Assembly: GCA_031367715.1 (NCBI GenBank) | Contig: JANLQJ010000281.1 | Span: 1-13,586, forward strand | Source: JANYHF01 sp031367715 | GTDB lineage: Bacteria; Pseudomonadota; Alphaproteobacteria; Rhizobiales; Hyphomicrobiaceae | Reading direction: 5' to 3' | Length of the DNA: 13,586 bases | In this document: positions 1 to 7,166 of the stretch, piece by piece | Numbering within the stretch: position 1 is the stretch's first letter | Layout: the number at the start of each line of letters is the position of its first letter | Translations under genes and position numbers: made by a program | The notes under the pieces: generated by a model | Told to the model about the DNA's origin: nothing | Database searches by the model: none | What the model saw: only the letters and a program-made list of their open reading frames with translations

Positions 1-36
1 CCGCACCCGCAGATCTTTCGAATACCCGTTTGCCAT
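1..36 (-). CDS. IS630-family transposase-like protein, N-terminus only (runs off the window)
   Basis: Reading leftwards from an ATG at 36-34, the frame gives MANGYSKDLRVR and is still open at the window edge. The pattern Y-S-x-D-L-R-x-R directly after the start is typical of the N-terminal winged-helix part of IS630/Tc1-like transposases, which cut DNA at TA dinucleotides; that is family knowledge applied to only 12 residues. The context supports it: about 100 bp upstream is a CTAG site, the known IS630 target, next to an inverted repeat. The only ribosome-binding sequence is a weak GGAAAG that forms part of the inner repeat arm. Whether the gene is intact cannot be judged here. Confidence 0.5.
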   Translation of the reverse strand, partial: MANGYSKDLRVR

Positions 37-136
37 AGCGCTTTCCGTCGTTGCCGCCGGAAACCACCAGAATCTGATTTGCGATGCCGTGGGAACCCCC
101 TGTGACCGCATTGACTCACATCAAACGGAAAGCGCT
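37..136. repeat. 12-bp perfect inverted repeat at the putative IS end
   Basis: AGCGCTTTCCGT at 37-48 is the exact reverse complement of ACGGAAAGCGCT at 125-136, separated by 76 bp. The outer arm sits one base inside the CTAG. The inner arm ends immediately before the ATG of the transposase-like frame and includes its only candidate ribosome-binding sequence. The arms contain the AGCGCT core also seen in some LacI-type operators, but their position fits a transposase-binding terminal repeat plus a subterminal copy better. Confidence 0.6.
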
Positions 137-1225
137 CTAGCACGGTCTTACCACGTTGATCGTAAGACCTGCACGGTCGAAAAGCACTGCCTTTTCCGGC
201 GCGAAGCCAAGTGACAACTCTTGCCCCACGCGTACCACAGTGTCCCCTTCGAACACGGCGGTCAGTCGTCGACCAGACAATGCGAAATTGACAATCGTCT
301 CGTTCCCCAGATGCTCAATCAACGTTATCGTGCCGCGTAGTGCACCCTCTTGGGATGCGAATAAATGATACGGCCTCACTCCCAGTGTGAGGATGTCACC
401 CGGCTTGAACTGAGCGCCAGCAACCGGGATCTTAACGGACTTCATCTCATCGCTTTGGACCACCGCGGCAGTAGCGTCGGCGTGTTGCACAGTGACTTCG
501 ATGAAGTTCATCTTGGGTGAACCGATAAAGCCCGCTACGAAGAGATTCGCTGGGCGGTGGTAGAGTTCCAACGGTGAGCCCACCTGTTGCACGACGCCGC
601 CATTGAGTACTACGATCTTGTCTGCAAGTGTCATAGCCTCTACCTGATCATGGGTGACGTAGATCATCGTCGCGCCAAGGTCCTGGTGAAGCTTGGCAAT
701 CTCCATGCGCATATCCACCCGCAGTGCCGCGTCGAGGTTCGAGAGGGGTTCGTCGAAGAGGAAAACTTCCGGCTGACGTACGATGGCCCGGCCAATCGCC
801 ACACGTTGGCGTTGACCGCCAGATAATTGCGCTGGCTTGCGCTCAAGCAGATGTTCCATCTGTAGGATGCGCGCGGCCTCGCGGATCTTTTGATCGCGCT
901 CAGCCTTGGGCGTTCTATTGAGGCGGAGGCTGTATCCGACGTTGTCGTATACCGACATGTGCGGATAGAGCGCGTAGGACTGAAATACCATAGCGATGCC
1001 CCGGTCGCACGGCTGAATTTGGTTAACCAAGCGGTCACCGATCCATATCTCTCCCGCCGAAATATCTTCAAGCCCCGCGATCATACGTAGAAGCGTTGAC
1101 TTTCCGCAGCCAGAGGGGCCGACAAATACGACGAACTCGCCATGTGCGATCACCAGATTCACACCTTTGATGACCTCGACTTTGCCATAAGTCTTGCTGG
1201 CTGCTTTGATCTCGAGATTGGCCAT
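137..1225 (-). CDS. Carbohydrate ABC transporter ATP-binding protein (MsmK/UgpC/MalK type)
   Basis: This 362-residue cytoplasmic ATPase should power the CUT1 sugar importer encoded upstream (permeases at 2621 and 3557, binding protein at 4670). Walker A GPSGCGKS is at residues 36-43, the Q-loop at Q82, the signature LSGGQ at 134-138, Walker B VFLFDE at 154-159 and the switch histidine at H192. A C-terminal TOBE/MalK regulatory domain of about 120 residues follows (G-x-R-P-Y-H near its middle). The length is normal for the family. I chose the ATG at 1225 because MANLEIKAASKTYG is the usual N-terminus and GAGG lies 5 nt upstream. The frame stays open to 1354, but those extra 43 residues do not look family-like. 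It is the last gene of the operon, set 312 bp after the oxidoreductase. Its TAG stop lies in the CTAG bordering the putative IS630 element. Confidence 0.93.
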   Translation of the reverse strand: MANLEIKAASKTYGKVEVIKGVNLVIAHGEFVVFVGPSGCGKSTLLRMIAGLEDISAGEIWIGDRLVNQIQPCDRGIAMVFQSYALYPHMSVYDNVGYSLRLNRTPKAERDQKIREAARILQMEHLLERKPAQLSGGQRQRVAIGRAIVRQPEVFLFDEPLSNLDAALRVDMRMEIAKLHQDLGATMIYVTHDQVEAMTLADKIVVLNGGVVQQVGSPLELYHRPANLFVAGFIGSPKMNFIEVTVQHADATAAVVQSDEMKSVKIPVAGAQFKPGDILTLGVRPYHLFASQEGALRGTITLIEHLGNETIVNFALSGRRLTAVFEGDTVVRVGQELSLGFAPEKAVLFDRAGLTINVVRPC

Positions 1226-1537
1226 CTGTGCCTCGCTGTGGACTAGATTGTTGCGCCCGACCGGGCGCGCGGAATGAAGATTCAGCAGTCCATCCGCGTC
1301 GACGCTGTCTGGAATGGGGTTGGAAACCTGTCCGACAAAGGGGCAGTCGGGCAAGGTCTGACTGAAGCCCGCGGCCTATCGCGCTGCGATCACGCGTTGA
1401 TTTTGTCAGCCTGAAGAAAGTGAGGCTGCAGGTGTCGCCTTTCCCAGCGAGGCCGAAGCGCCATATCCAATTTGAGTCAACGACCGGTGCCACATTGCTA
1501 AGTTTTTCTTTCCCTGAAACTCACTCGTCCAGTTCGA
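1226..1537. other. 312-bp intergenic stretch inside the CUT1 operon; no gene recognised
   Basis: This gap between the oxidoreductase stop and the ATPase start is unusually long for one operon. I see no recognisable protein in any frame. On the transcribed (minus) strand a GC-rich hairpin (GCGCCC, 4-nt loop, GGGCGC; 1253-1268) stands 27 nt before the ATPase start codon and is not followed by a T-run. A shorter hairpin (ATCGC, AGC, GCGAT) lies near 1379-1391. No convincing promoter was found, although TTGACT occurs on the minus strand near 1475. The stretch may be a remnant of a lost gene or carry an internal regulatory site. Confidence 0.5.
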
Positions 1538-2578
1538 TCAGTCGAGGAAGATAGTCCGAACTTCGGCGGCGGAGCGCTGCGCAGCCGCAAGAATGTCGGT
1601 GACCACCAGATTATTTTCGATGCTGGCGAGATCGGAGGGGGTGAGGGCGATCGTTCCGCGGACCACCGCAGCCAGATAGGCAAAGGGGTTGCCGAGGCTT
1701 ATTGGCAGAGCCGGCAGAACGATCCGCTGACGTTCAGCTGTGCCACCCAGCGCCAGTTCGACATTGTGCGCATCGAGCGCTGCAATAAAGCCGCTTGCGC
1801 CGTAGATTTCCATGTCTTTGCGGGCGAACGGCCAGTTCCAGGATGCTTGGATGACGGTCTCGGCGTCGCCGTAGTCGAGAAGGATCAGCGCGTCATCTTC
1901 GACGTTGTAGATATGTGGCTTGAAGCAGTGGGTTTGCGCCGTGACACTGTGGGGGCGTCGCCCTTCCATGATCCGTGTCATCATGTTGGCACCGTAGCAG
2001 CCAAAGTCGGTCAGCGCACCACCACCACTTTGGGCGGGGTCGGTCAGCCAGGCCAGAAAGGCAGTACCGCAGCCGCTTTCCACGGGGCCGCCATGGCCGT
2101 CCCGCACCAGCACTTTGCGGATAGGCCCGAGTGCCTGGTCTCCGACCGCTGTTGTGATGGCGAAGGCCGTGCTCGGAAACCAAGAGGTTTCGTAGTTGGT
2201 CAGGACGTGAATGCCGTGTTGCCGCGCCAGCAGGGCCATCTGACGGGCATGTTCCGGACCGATCGCCAGCGGCTTTTCCACCATGACATGGATGCCGCGC
2301 GGTGCGCAGGCCTGAACCACGGCGAGATGGTCGAAAATGGAACCAAAGGCGCCAACAACTTCAGGTTTAGTTCGGACCAGCATCTGCTCCAGATCATCAT
2401 GCAGCCGGTGGGTGGGAACGCCCCAAGTGCGGCCAAGGGTGGCGAGCGCATCCGGATTGGAATCACAGGCGCCTACGATGGAGAAGTCTTCGGCTGCTAG
2501 TTGATCGAGGATGGCGATGTGATCATGTGACACACCCGCCAATGCCAAGCGCAGGGGGCCGTTGTGTTCGGTATGCAA
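1538..2578 (-). CDS. Gfo/Idh/MocA-family NAD(P)-dependent oxidoreductase
   Basis: This cytoplasmic dehydrogenase probably oxidises (or reduces) a sugar, inositol or derivative imported by the adjacent CUT1 transporter; the substrate cannot be deduced. The protein has 346 residues, normal for the family. The N-terminal Rossmann fold opens with LRLALAGVSHDHIA, where the usual G-x-G-x-x-G is replaced by G-V-S-H-D-H. VEKP near residue 101 holds the conserved lysine. The C-terminal domain carries GGGALTDFGCYGANMM (about residues 185-200), the D-x-G-C-Y variant of the catalytic motif. There is no ATG near the start: the choice is TTG at 2584 or TTG at 2578. GGAG abuts the first with no spacing but lies 6 nt from the second, so 2578 is preferred. 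The gene is 42 bp downstream of the MalG-type permease. Confidence 0.88.
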   Translation of the reverse strand: MHTEHNGPLRLALAGVSHDHIAILDQLAAEDFSIVGACDSNPDALATLGRTWGVPTHRLHDDLEQMLVRTKPEVVGAFGSIFDHLAVVQACAPRGIHVMVEKPLAIGPEHARQMALLARQHGIHVLTNYETSWFPSTAFAITTAVGDQALGPIRKVLVRDGHGGPVESGCGTAFLAWLTDPAQSGGGALTDFGCYGANMMTRIMEGRRPHSVTAQTHCFKPHIYNVEDDALILLDYGDAETVIQASWNWPFARKDMEIYGASGFIAALDAHNVELALGGTAERQRIVLPALPISLGNPFAYLAAVVRGTIALTPSDLASIENNLVVTDILAAAQRSAAEVRTIFLD

Positions 2579-2620
2579 TTTCAACTCCGGTCTATGGTTG
2601 CGGACGTGGGCAGAAGGGGT

Positions 2621-3547
2621 TCAGCCCTTAACGCCACTGGCCGTGGCGCTTTCGATGAACCAGCGCTGGAAGAAGACGAATACCAGCAACACAGGAATGG
2701 TGATCATGGACGCGTAGGCCAAGATCTGTCCCCAGTCCGGGTTCTGTGTATAGAAGGTGGTGATACCCACGGTGAGGGGTCGGCTGGCCTCCCCGGGCAC
2801 GGCCAGAACCGGCCAGAGGTAGTCATTCCAGCGCGACTGGAACTGCAGGATTGCCACCGACGCAATCACCGGGCGCGACAAAGGCAGGATGATCGTCCAG
2901 TAGATCTGAAAGGGCGTGGCCCCATCGATGGTGGCCGCCTCGTCGAAGTCCTTGGGGATATCGAGGAAGAACTGGTAGAACAGGAAAATCGAGAAAGCAT
3001 CGGCGATGAAGGGCACGATCTGCACATGAAGCGTGTTGAGCGAAGAGTGATGGAATATCAGGCCGCTGTCAGTGAGGCCGATCCAAGGGATGTTGTTGAC
3101 CACGAACAGCAGCGGAATAGCGATGGCCTCGAACGGCACCACGAGCAGCGCCACGACCAGAGCCAGCATGACCGTTCGGCCGGTCCAGTGCAGCCGGGCC
3201 AACGCATAGGCGGCCAGACTGTTGACGAACACGCTCAATGTCACGGTCACGGTGGCAATGACCACCGAGTTGATGAGGAATTTGACAAAGGGCGCACGAT
3301 CAAAGACAGCGACGAAATTGTCAAGTGACGCGCTGGTGGGCCACAGCGCCGCCAGGGGATTGCTGGAGCGGAGGTCAGCAAAGGTGACCTCGACCGGCTT
3401 GAAGGCGGCTACAATCATGAACGCCACAGGCAGCAACGCGATGATGGCCCACACTACCATGACGGCATAGAAGGCCACCGGTTTGATCCAGCGGCCAACG
3501 GTCTGCGGCAGCGTTGGGCCTCTTGTCGCTGTCGATTGCAGAATCAT
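2621..3547 (-). CDS. Carbohydrate ABC transporter permease, MalG type (CUT1)
   Basis: This 308-residue inner-membrane protein is one half of the sugar channel. About six hydrophobic segments are visible, the first at roughly residues 24-48 (AFYAVMVVWAIIALLPVAFM). The ATPase-coupling EAA loop is EAATIDGATPFQIYWTIILP at about residues 203-222, and the C-terminus ESATASGVKG matches the usual MalG-type ending. The ATG at 3547 has AGGAG 6 nt upstream (3554-3558), and this ribosome-binding site overlaps the stop codon of the preceding permease gene, which suggests translational coupling. It should pair with the MalF-type protein at 3557-4594 and be driven by the ATPase at 137-1225. Confidence 0.94.
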   Translation of the reverse strand: MILQSTATRGPTLPQTVGRWIKPVAFYAVMVVWAIIALLPVAFMIVAAFKPVEVTFADLRSSNPLAALWPTSASLDNFVAVFDRAPFVKFLINSVVIATVTVTLSVFVNSLAAYALARLHWTGRTVMLALVVALLVVPFEAIAIPLLFVVNNIPWIGLTDSGLIFHHSSLNTLHVQIVPFIADAFSIFLFYQFFLDIPKDFDEAATIDGATPFQIYWTIILPLSRPVIASVAILQFQSRWNDYLWPVLAVPGEASRPLTVGITTFYTQNPDWGQILAYASMITIPVLLVFVFFQRWFIESATASGVKG

Positions 3548-3556
3548 GGCACGCTC

Positions 3557-4594
3557 CTATGAGCTTGGGCGGAGCGCGCGGCGCAGCCCGAAGGTGATGG
3601 CGACGACGATGAGGAAGAACACGACCGAAATCGCCGAGGCATAGCCAAGGTTCTGGCCTCTGAAGCCGACGCGTATGGCATGAAATACCACCGTCGACGT
3701 CGCATTATCGATCGGCCCGCCCTGGGTCATAACGTCGACCTGAGTGAACAAACGGAATGAGGAGATGGTGGTGGTGATCACAACAAACGCGGTGGTATTG
3801 CGCAGTCCCGGCAGCGTGATGTCGCGGAAGCGGCGGACGGGCCCCGCGCCATCAATGGACGCCGCCTCATAAAGAATCGACGGAATGCCCTGAAGTCCGG
3901 CAAGGAACAGCACCATCTGGAAGCCAACGCCTTGCCACACCGACATTATGAGGATCGACGGCATGGCCAAGGTCTTGTCGCCCAGCCAGTTAGGATTGCC
4001 GAAACTACCCAGAGTCACCCAGTTCAGCAGCCGGTTGATGAGCCCGACATCAGGATTGTAAAGGAAAATCCAGACGACGGAGATGACCGCCATCGAGGTC
4101 ACCACCGGGCTGAAAAAGATGGCCCGGAATGCTTTGGTGCCCTTCATCTTCTGATTGACCAGCAAAGCAAGGCCAAGCGCCAGCCCGCACTGGATCGGCA
4201 CAACCATGACAGAGAAGTAGAAATTATTGAACAGCGACCGCCAGAACACTGGGTCGGTCGCCAGAACCACGAGGCGCCGCCCGCCGAAATCGACTTTGAA
4301 CCACTCTGAGTACCCCTTGAGGGCTGGCGTATCGCTGATGACGGTGCGTGACCGCGGAAACGCGGGCACCCCATCCGTCGAACCGACAACGGGGTCGAGC
4401 ACCAGCCAATCGAGGCTCAGCAGCTGCGAGTAGTTGTTTGCACCGACGAACACTGCCGGTTCGGGGGAAACAAACCGCTGGTTCGTCAAACTGAACAGGG
4501 TCGAGGACAGAAATGGCAGAATGACGAACAGGCCGATACCGACCAGCGCCGGTGCGAACAACATCCACCCACGCAGATGCCCAAAGTGCCGCAT
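3557..4594 (-). CDS. Carbohydrate ABC transporter permease, MalF type (CUT1)
   Basis: This inner-membrane partner of the MalG-type permease has about 345 residues. The first membrane segment is FAPALVGIGLFVILPFL (about residues 14-30). The EAA loop is EAASIDGAGPVRRFRDITLP at about 243-262, followed by the last membrane spans. It is longer than the usual 290-310 residues because some 50 extra residues (about 63-114, rich in Asp, Gly and Pro) sit in the first periplasmic loop, between NNYSQLLS and PVFWRSLFNNFYFS. The frame extends one codon further to a GTG at 4597; I prefer the ATG at 4594, with a weak GGA about 7-9 nt upstream. The gene follows the binding-protein gene by 75 bp, with a hairpin between, and ends 9 bp before the MalG-type gene. 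Confidence 0.93.
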   Translation of the reverse strand: MRHFGHLRGWMLFAPALVGIGLFVILPFLSSTLFSLTNQRFVSPEPAVFVGANNYSQLLSLDWLVLDPVVGSTDGVPAFPRSRTVISDTPALKGYSEWFKVDFGGRRLVVLATDPVFWRSLFNNFYFSVMVVPIQCGLALGLALLVNQKMKGTKAFRAIFFSPVVTSMAVISVVWIFLYNPDVGLINRLLNWVTLGSFGNPNWLGDKTLAMPSILIMSVWQGVGFQMVLFLAGLQGIPSILYEAASIDGAGPVRRFRDITLPGLRNTTAFVVITTTISSFRLFTQVDVMTQGGPIDNATSTVVFHAIRVGFRGQNLGYASAISVVFFLIVVAITFGLRRALRPSS

Positions 4595-4626
4595 CACGGA
4601 TTCCAGTTCGATTTTGAGATAGTAAA

Positions 4627-4656
4627 GGTGCCGGCTCGGAGGACCGCGCCAGCACC
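4627..4656 (-). terminator. Intercistronic hairpin after the CUT1 binding-protein gene
   Basis: On the transcribed strand GGTGCTGGC (4656-4648) pairs with GCCGGCACC (4635-4627) with one U-G pair and a 12-nt loop, followed by UUUACUAU. The stem starts 13 nt after the binding-protein stop codon. The short, interrupted U-run argues for a weak attenuator or an mRNA 3'-end stabiliser rather than a strong terminator. Such structures commonly raise binding-protein levels relative to the permeases. Confidence 0.6.
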
Positions 4657-4669
4657 CTGGATCATAGCA

Positions 4670-6001
4670 TCACTTGAAGCCGTAACCGTTGTTGGCCGCG
4701 ATGTCGGCATCGATGGCCGCCGCAGCGGTGTCGAGAGTATCCTCGACATTGGCCCCGTTCGCGATAGCCATTGCGGCCTCCTCGAACGTCACCGAGATCT
4801 TGCCATAGGCTGGCGTAGGTGGCCGGATCACAGCAAAGGCGCTTGGGAAGGCCGTGATGCCCGAGAGCGGACCGCCTTTGCGGTAAAGATCGGTCATCGG
4901 AACCGCACTCAGACGACCGGGGATCAGACCGGTCGCGTTGGACATGCTTGCGATGTTCTTGGGCTGGAGCATGTAGTTGATGAACGCCCAAGCCCCATCA
5001 GGATGCGCGCAGGTCTTGGTGATCGACCATTGCCAGGAACCAGCCCCCACTTTAGGTCGATGCCCGAGGTCAGGCGGCGGCAGATAGATGAGGTCTTCGC
5101 CCCATGCCTTGTGCAGGTTTGGGTACCACCAGTTCCCGATATAGGCAAGTGCTGCCCGGCCCTGGATGAAGGCCTGGTCATCGGTAGACTTGGGGTTGGC
5201 AAGACCTGATTGGAATAGGTTCTGCCACCAGTGACCCCAGGCCATTGCCTCGGGGCCATTGAGCTTGCCCTTTGCAGACAAATAGGTGTCGCGATTGATC
5301 AAATCACCGCCAAAGCTTTGCAGGATCGGCGAATAGGCATAGGGCACCCATTCATGCGTGTAGAAGGTGAACAGGTCGATGGCCGTCTCGAACTTGCCAG
5401 ATTTCTTGAGCTTAATGAGCGCGGCATCAAACTCATCCTTGGTCCACGCGTCGTCGACGCCCTTCGGGATGCGGATGTCGTATTTCTCCAGCACCGACTT
5501 GCGGGCCCAGAGAGCCAGTGACGCCTCGAACTGCCCGACGCCGTAGACGTGGCCATTGTACTTACCAATCGTCGAGGCAAGCATATCTGACTGCATCTCG
5601 GGCGTCAGATAGGCATCGAGCGGAATGACACTGCCGCCCCACGCAAAGTTCGGTACCAGGGGGCCGTCGACATCAATGGCACAAGGCAGTGTGCCTGAAA
5701 GTGCCGCAGCATTGACCGCATCGGAATAGGATTTCTGCGGCAACTCTTCCCAAGTGACCTTATAGTCGGATTGGGAGCCATTGAATCCTCGCACGTAGGA
5801 CGCGAATGTGTCCATTTCGGGCTTGAGATCACCGATGTGTCGCCACACCGTGATGTCGGTCGGCGCTGCTATTGCAAGTGACGGCGCCAACAGAGCTGTA
5901 GAGAGCAACAGGGACACGGCTGCCTTCCAAACAGAATCCCCTTTCTTGACGGTACGGCGTTCCGGCTCTGCCGGGACGCCACTTTCAATATAGGTTTTCA
6001 T
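4670..6001 (-). CDS. Periplasmic sugar-binding protein of a CUT1 ABC transporter (extracellular solute-binding family 1)
   Basis: This 443-residue protein is the likely periplasmic receptor that delivers sugar to the MalF/MalG-type permeases. It has a signal peptide with a long charged start (to about residue 26), a hydrophobic core AAVSLLLSTALLAPSLAIA (27-45) and probable cleavage near residue 46. The mature part begins PTDITVWRHIGD, a usual first strand for family-1 binding proteins. WARKSVLEKYDIRIPKGVDDAWTKDEF-type text and aromatic-rich segments (GNWWYPNLHKAW) are in keeping with sugar-binding lobes. The ATG at 6001 has an excellent GGAGGAG (6007-6013) at 5-nt spacing. It follows the lacI-type gene by 80 bp. 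The substrate is unknown. Confidence 0.93.
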   Translation of the reverse strand: MKTYIESGVPAEPERRTVKKGDSVWKAAVSLLLSTALLAPSLAIAAPTDITVWRHIGDLKPEMDTFASYVRGFNGSQSDYKVTWEELPQKSYSDAVNAAALSGTLPCAIDVDGPLVPNFAWGGSVIPLDAYLTPEMQSDMLASTIGKYNGHVYGVGQFEASLALWARKSVLEKYDIRIPKGVDDAWTKDEFDAALIKLKKSGKFETAIDLFTFYTHEWVPYAYSPILQSFGGDLINRDTYLSAKGKLNGPEAMAWGHWWQNLFQSGLANPKSTDDQAFIQGRAALAYIGNWWYPNLHKAWGEDLIYLPPPDLGHRPKVGAGSWQWSITKTCAHPDGAWAFINYMLQPKNIASMSNATGLIPGRLSAVPMTDLYRKGGPLSGITAFPSAFAVIRPPTPAYGKISVTFEEAAMAIANGANVEDTLDTAAAAIDADIAANNGYGFK

Positions 6002-6081
6002 TTTCGCTCCTCCGATTTAACAAATTGATAGCGGGTATACGCAAGTGCTTGTTTGGTATGCTTGACCTCCATTTCGCATTC
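6002..6081 (-). promoter_or_regulatory. 80-bp spacer before the binding-protein gene, strong RBS and possible internal promoter
   Basis: The spacer holds the strong ribosome-binding site GGAGGAG (6007-6013). On the minus strand TTGCGT, an 18-nt spacer and TTAAAT could form a weak -35/-10 pair about 20 nt before the start codon, which would allow the transporter genes to be transcribed separately from the repressor. The palindrome found upstream of the repressor gene does not recur here, so any internal promoter would need another operator or be constitutive. Confidence 0.3.
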
Positions 6082-7095
6082 TTATCGGCGGGACGCAGTG
6101 GTGCGCCGCACGATCACTTCGACGTCGGGTAGTGCCGTACTGTGCGGCGGCTCCCCGTTGACAACGGACAACAGATAGCGCGCCGCGACCCGGCCGCTTT
6201 CGGCCAAGTGTTGGCGTACGGTCGTCAGGCCCACATGGGCGCTGACGTCTATGTCGTCGAAACCGATCACCGAGACATCCTCGGGAACCCGCAGACCAAG
6301 GTTCTGCGCTGCCGCCAGACAACCCAGTGCCTGTAGGTCCGCCATGGCAAAGAGCGCGGTTGGCCGGTCGGGCTGCGAAAGGACGTGCGTCGCCAGATTT
6401 ACTGCAGTGGCCTTTTCGTGCTTGCCGAAGGCGACCCAACTTTCGACGGGGCGCACTTCCGCTTCGGCCAGTGCGTCAAGATAACCGTCATAGCGATCAC
6501 GGCTTGTGGTAAAGCCGAAGGGATCAAGGAAACTATCGCCGACATAGCCGATGCGTAAGTGTCCTAGATTTAACAGATGGTTGGTGGCGAGATAACCCCC
6601 GCGTCTATCGTCGGTCCCGACGTACGGGATGCTCCCGCGCACGCCGCTCAGCGAGACGACAGCGATATTGGCGCGAGCCAGCAACTTTGCCTGCTCGTCA
6701 GAGAGCTTGAGGTCGACCACAAACAGGGCTTCCACCGAGCGCTGGTCGGCAATGCGCCTAAGCATCGGCTCATAACGATCCAGAGTCCGACAGGAAAACA
6801 ACATAAGATCGAAATCGGACTGTCCTTCGACGACATCTTGAATGCCACGCAACCGATCCACGAAGGCGGGTGCGGTGATAAAGGATTCTAGCACTCCGAT
6901 TGTCCGGGTCTCGTCGCCCTTGGAGAGCCGACGCGCACTCCTGTTTGGACGGAATGCGAGTTGCTCGATGGCAGAAAGGACCTTGAGCCGCGTTTCGTCG
7001 GTGACCTGGGAACTGCCGTTTATGACCCTTGAGGCGGTCGCCTTACCGACCCCCGCAAGCTGTGCGACGTCTGCAATCGTCGATTGCCGCTGCAA
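6082..7095 (-). CDS. LacI-family transcriptional regulator
   Basis: This 337-residue DNA-binding protein is the likely sugar-responsive repressor of the CUT1 operon it heads. An N-terminal helix-turn-helix TIADVAQLAGVGKATASRVINGS (residues 6-28) is followed by the hinge helix FRPNRSARRLSKG (48-60) that inserts into the operator minor groove. A periplasmic-binding-protein-like effector domain then carries usual landmarks such as GTDDRRGGYLATNHLLNLGHLRIGYVGD, FAMADLQALG and DVSVIGFDDID. The start is a TTG at 7095: GGGAG lies 7 nt upstream (7103-7107), and there is no ATG nearby in frame. A perfect 14-bp palindrome 24 bp before the start points to autoregulation. The ligand is unknown. Confidence 0.93.
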   Translation of the reverse strand: MQRQSTIADVAQLAGVGKATASRVINGSSQVTDETRLKVLSAIEQLAFRPNRSARRLSKGDETRTIGVLESFITAPAFVDRLRGIQDVVEGQSDFDLMLFSCRTLDRYEPMLRRIADQRSVEALFVVDLKLSDEQAKLLARANIAVVSLSGVRGSIPYVGTDDRRGGYLATNHLLNLGHLRIGYVGDSFLDPFGFTTSRDRYDGYLDALAEAEVRPVESWVAFGKHEKATAVNLATHVLSQPDRPTALFAMADLQALGCLAAAQNLGLRVPEDVSVIGFDDIDVSAHVGLTTVRQHLAESGRVAARYLLSVVNGEPPHSTALPDVEVIVRRTTASRR

Positions 7096-7119
7096 TTTCT
7101 TTCTCCCTCGGCCGGCTCA

Positions 7120-7133
7120 TGGAACCGGTTCCA
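7120..7133. promoter_or_regulatory. LacI-type operator, perfect 14-bp palindrome
   Basis: TGGAACCGGTTCCA is its own reverse complement and has the central CG expected of LacI/GalR-family operators. It lies 24 bp upstream of the repressor start codon and, by its distance from the TTGACA box, over or just after the expected transcription start. That placement fits repression of the repressor gene and the operon behind it. I found no second copy in the window. Confidence 0.75.
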
Positions 7134-7166
7134 CAGAGAAGTGCGCTGCATGTGGCTGCATGTCAA
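7134..7166 (-). promoter_or_regulatory. Probable promoter of the lacI-led CUT1 operon
   Basis: The minus strand shows a consensus -35 box TTGACA (7166-7161). At 17-nt spacing the -10 position reads CACTTC, a poor match, so the promoter may be weak or activator-dependent. The predicted start point falls within the 14-bp operator. The spacer consists of a 10-bp tandem direct repeat (GCTGCATGTG/GCTGCATGTC, 7145-7164 on the plus strand). Confidence 0.5.

Larger units (their letters stand above)
1..139. mobile_element. Probable terminal segment of an IS630-family insertion sequence
   Basis: The block runs from the TA of a CTAG (137-140) to the left window edge. It contains a transposase-like start (36-34) reading away from the CTAG and a 12-bp inverted repeat, one arm beginning one base inside the TA. 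IS630 elements are known to insert into CTAG and duplicate the TA. The other end of the element lies outside the window, so the boundary at 138/139 is an inference from one side. The CTAG supplies the TAG stop of the neighbouring ATPase gene, whose length is normal, so the insertion appears not to have damaged it. Confidence 0.45.

Noticed and set aside
37..136. Pair of LacI-type operators (GGAAAGCGCT) near the left edge
   Set aside because: The core resembles such operators, but the location next to CTAG and a transposase-like start fits IS repeats better; no regulated sugar gene starts there.
1226..1354. N-terminal extension of the ATPase to an upstream start at 1354
   Set aside because: The 43 added residues do not resemble the family, whereas ATG at 1225 gives the standard N-terminus with GAGG at 5-nt spacing.
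1766..3328. Long plus-strand open frames (1766-2500 and 2564-3328)
   Set aside because: They lie opposite confidently identified genes and show no domain features; long antisense frames are expected in GC-rich DNA.
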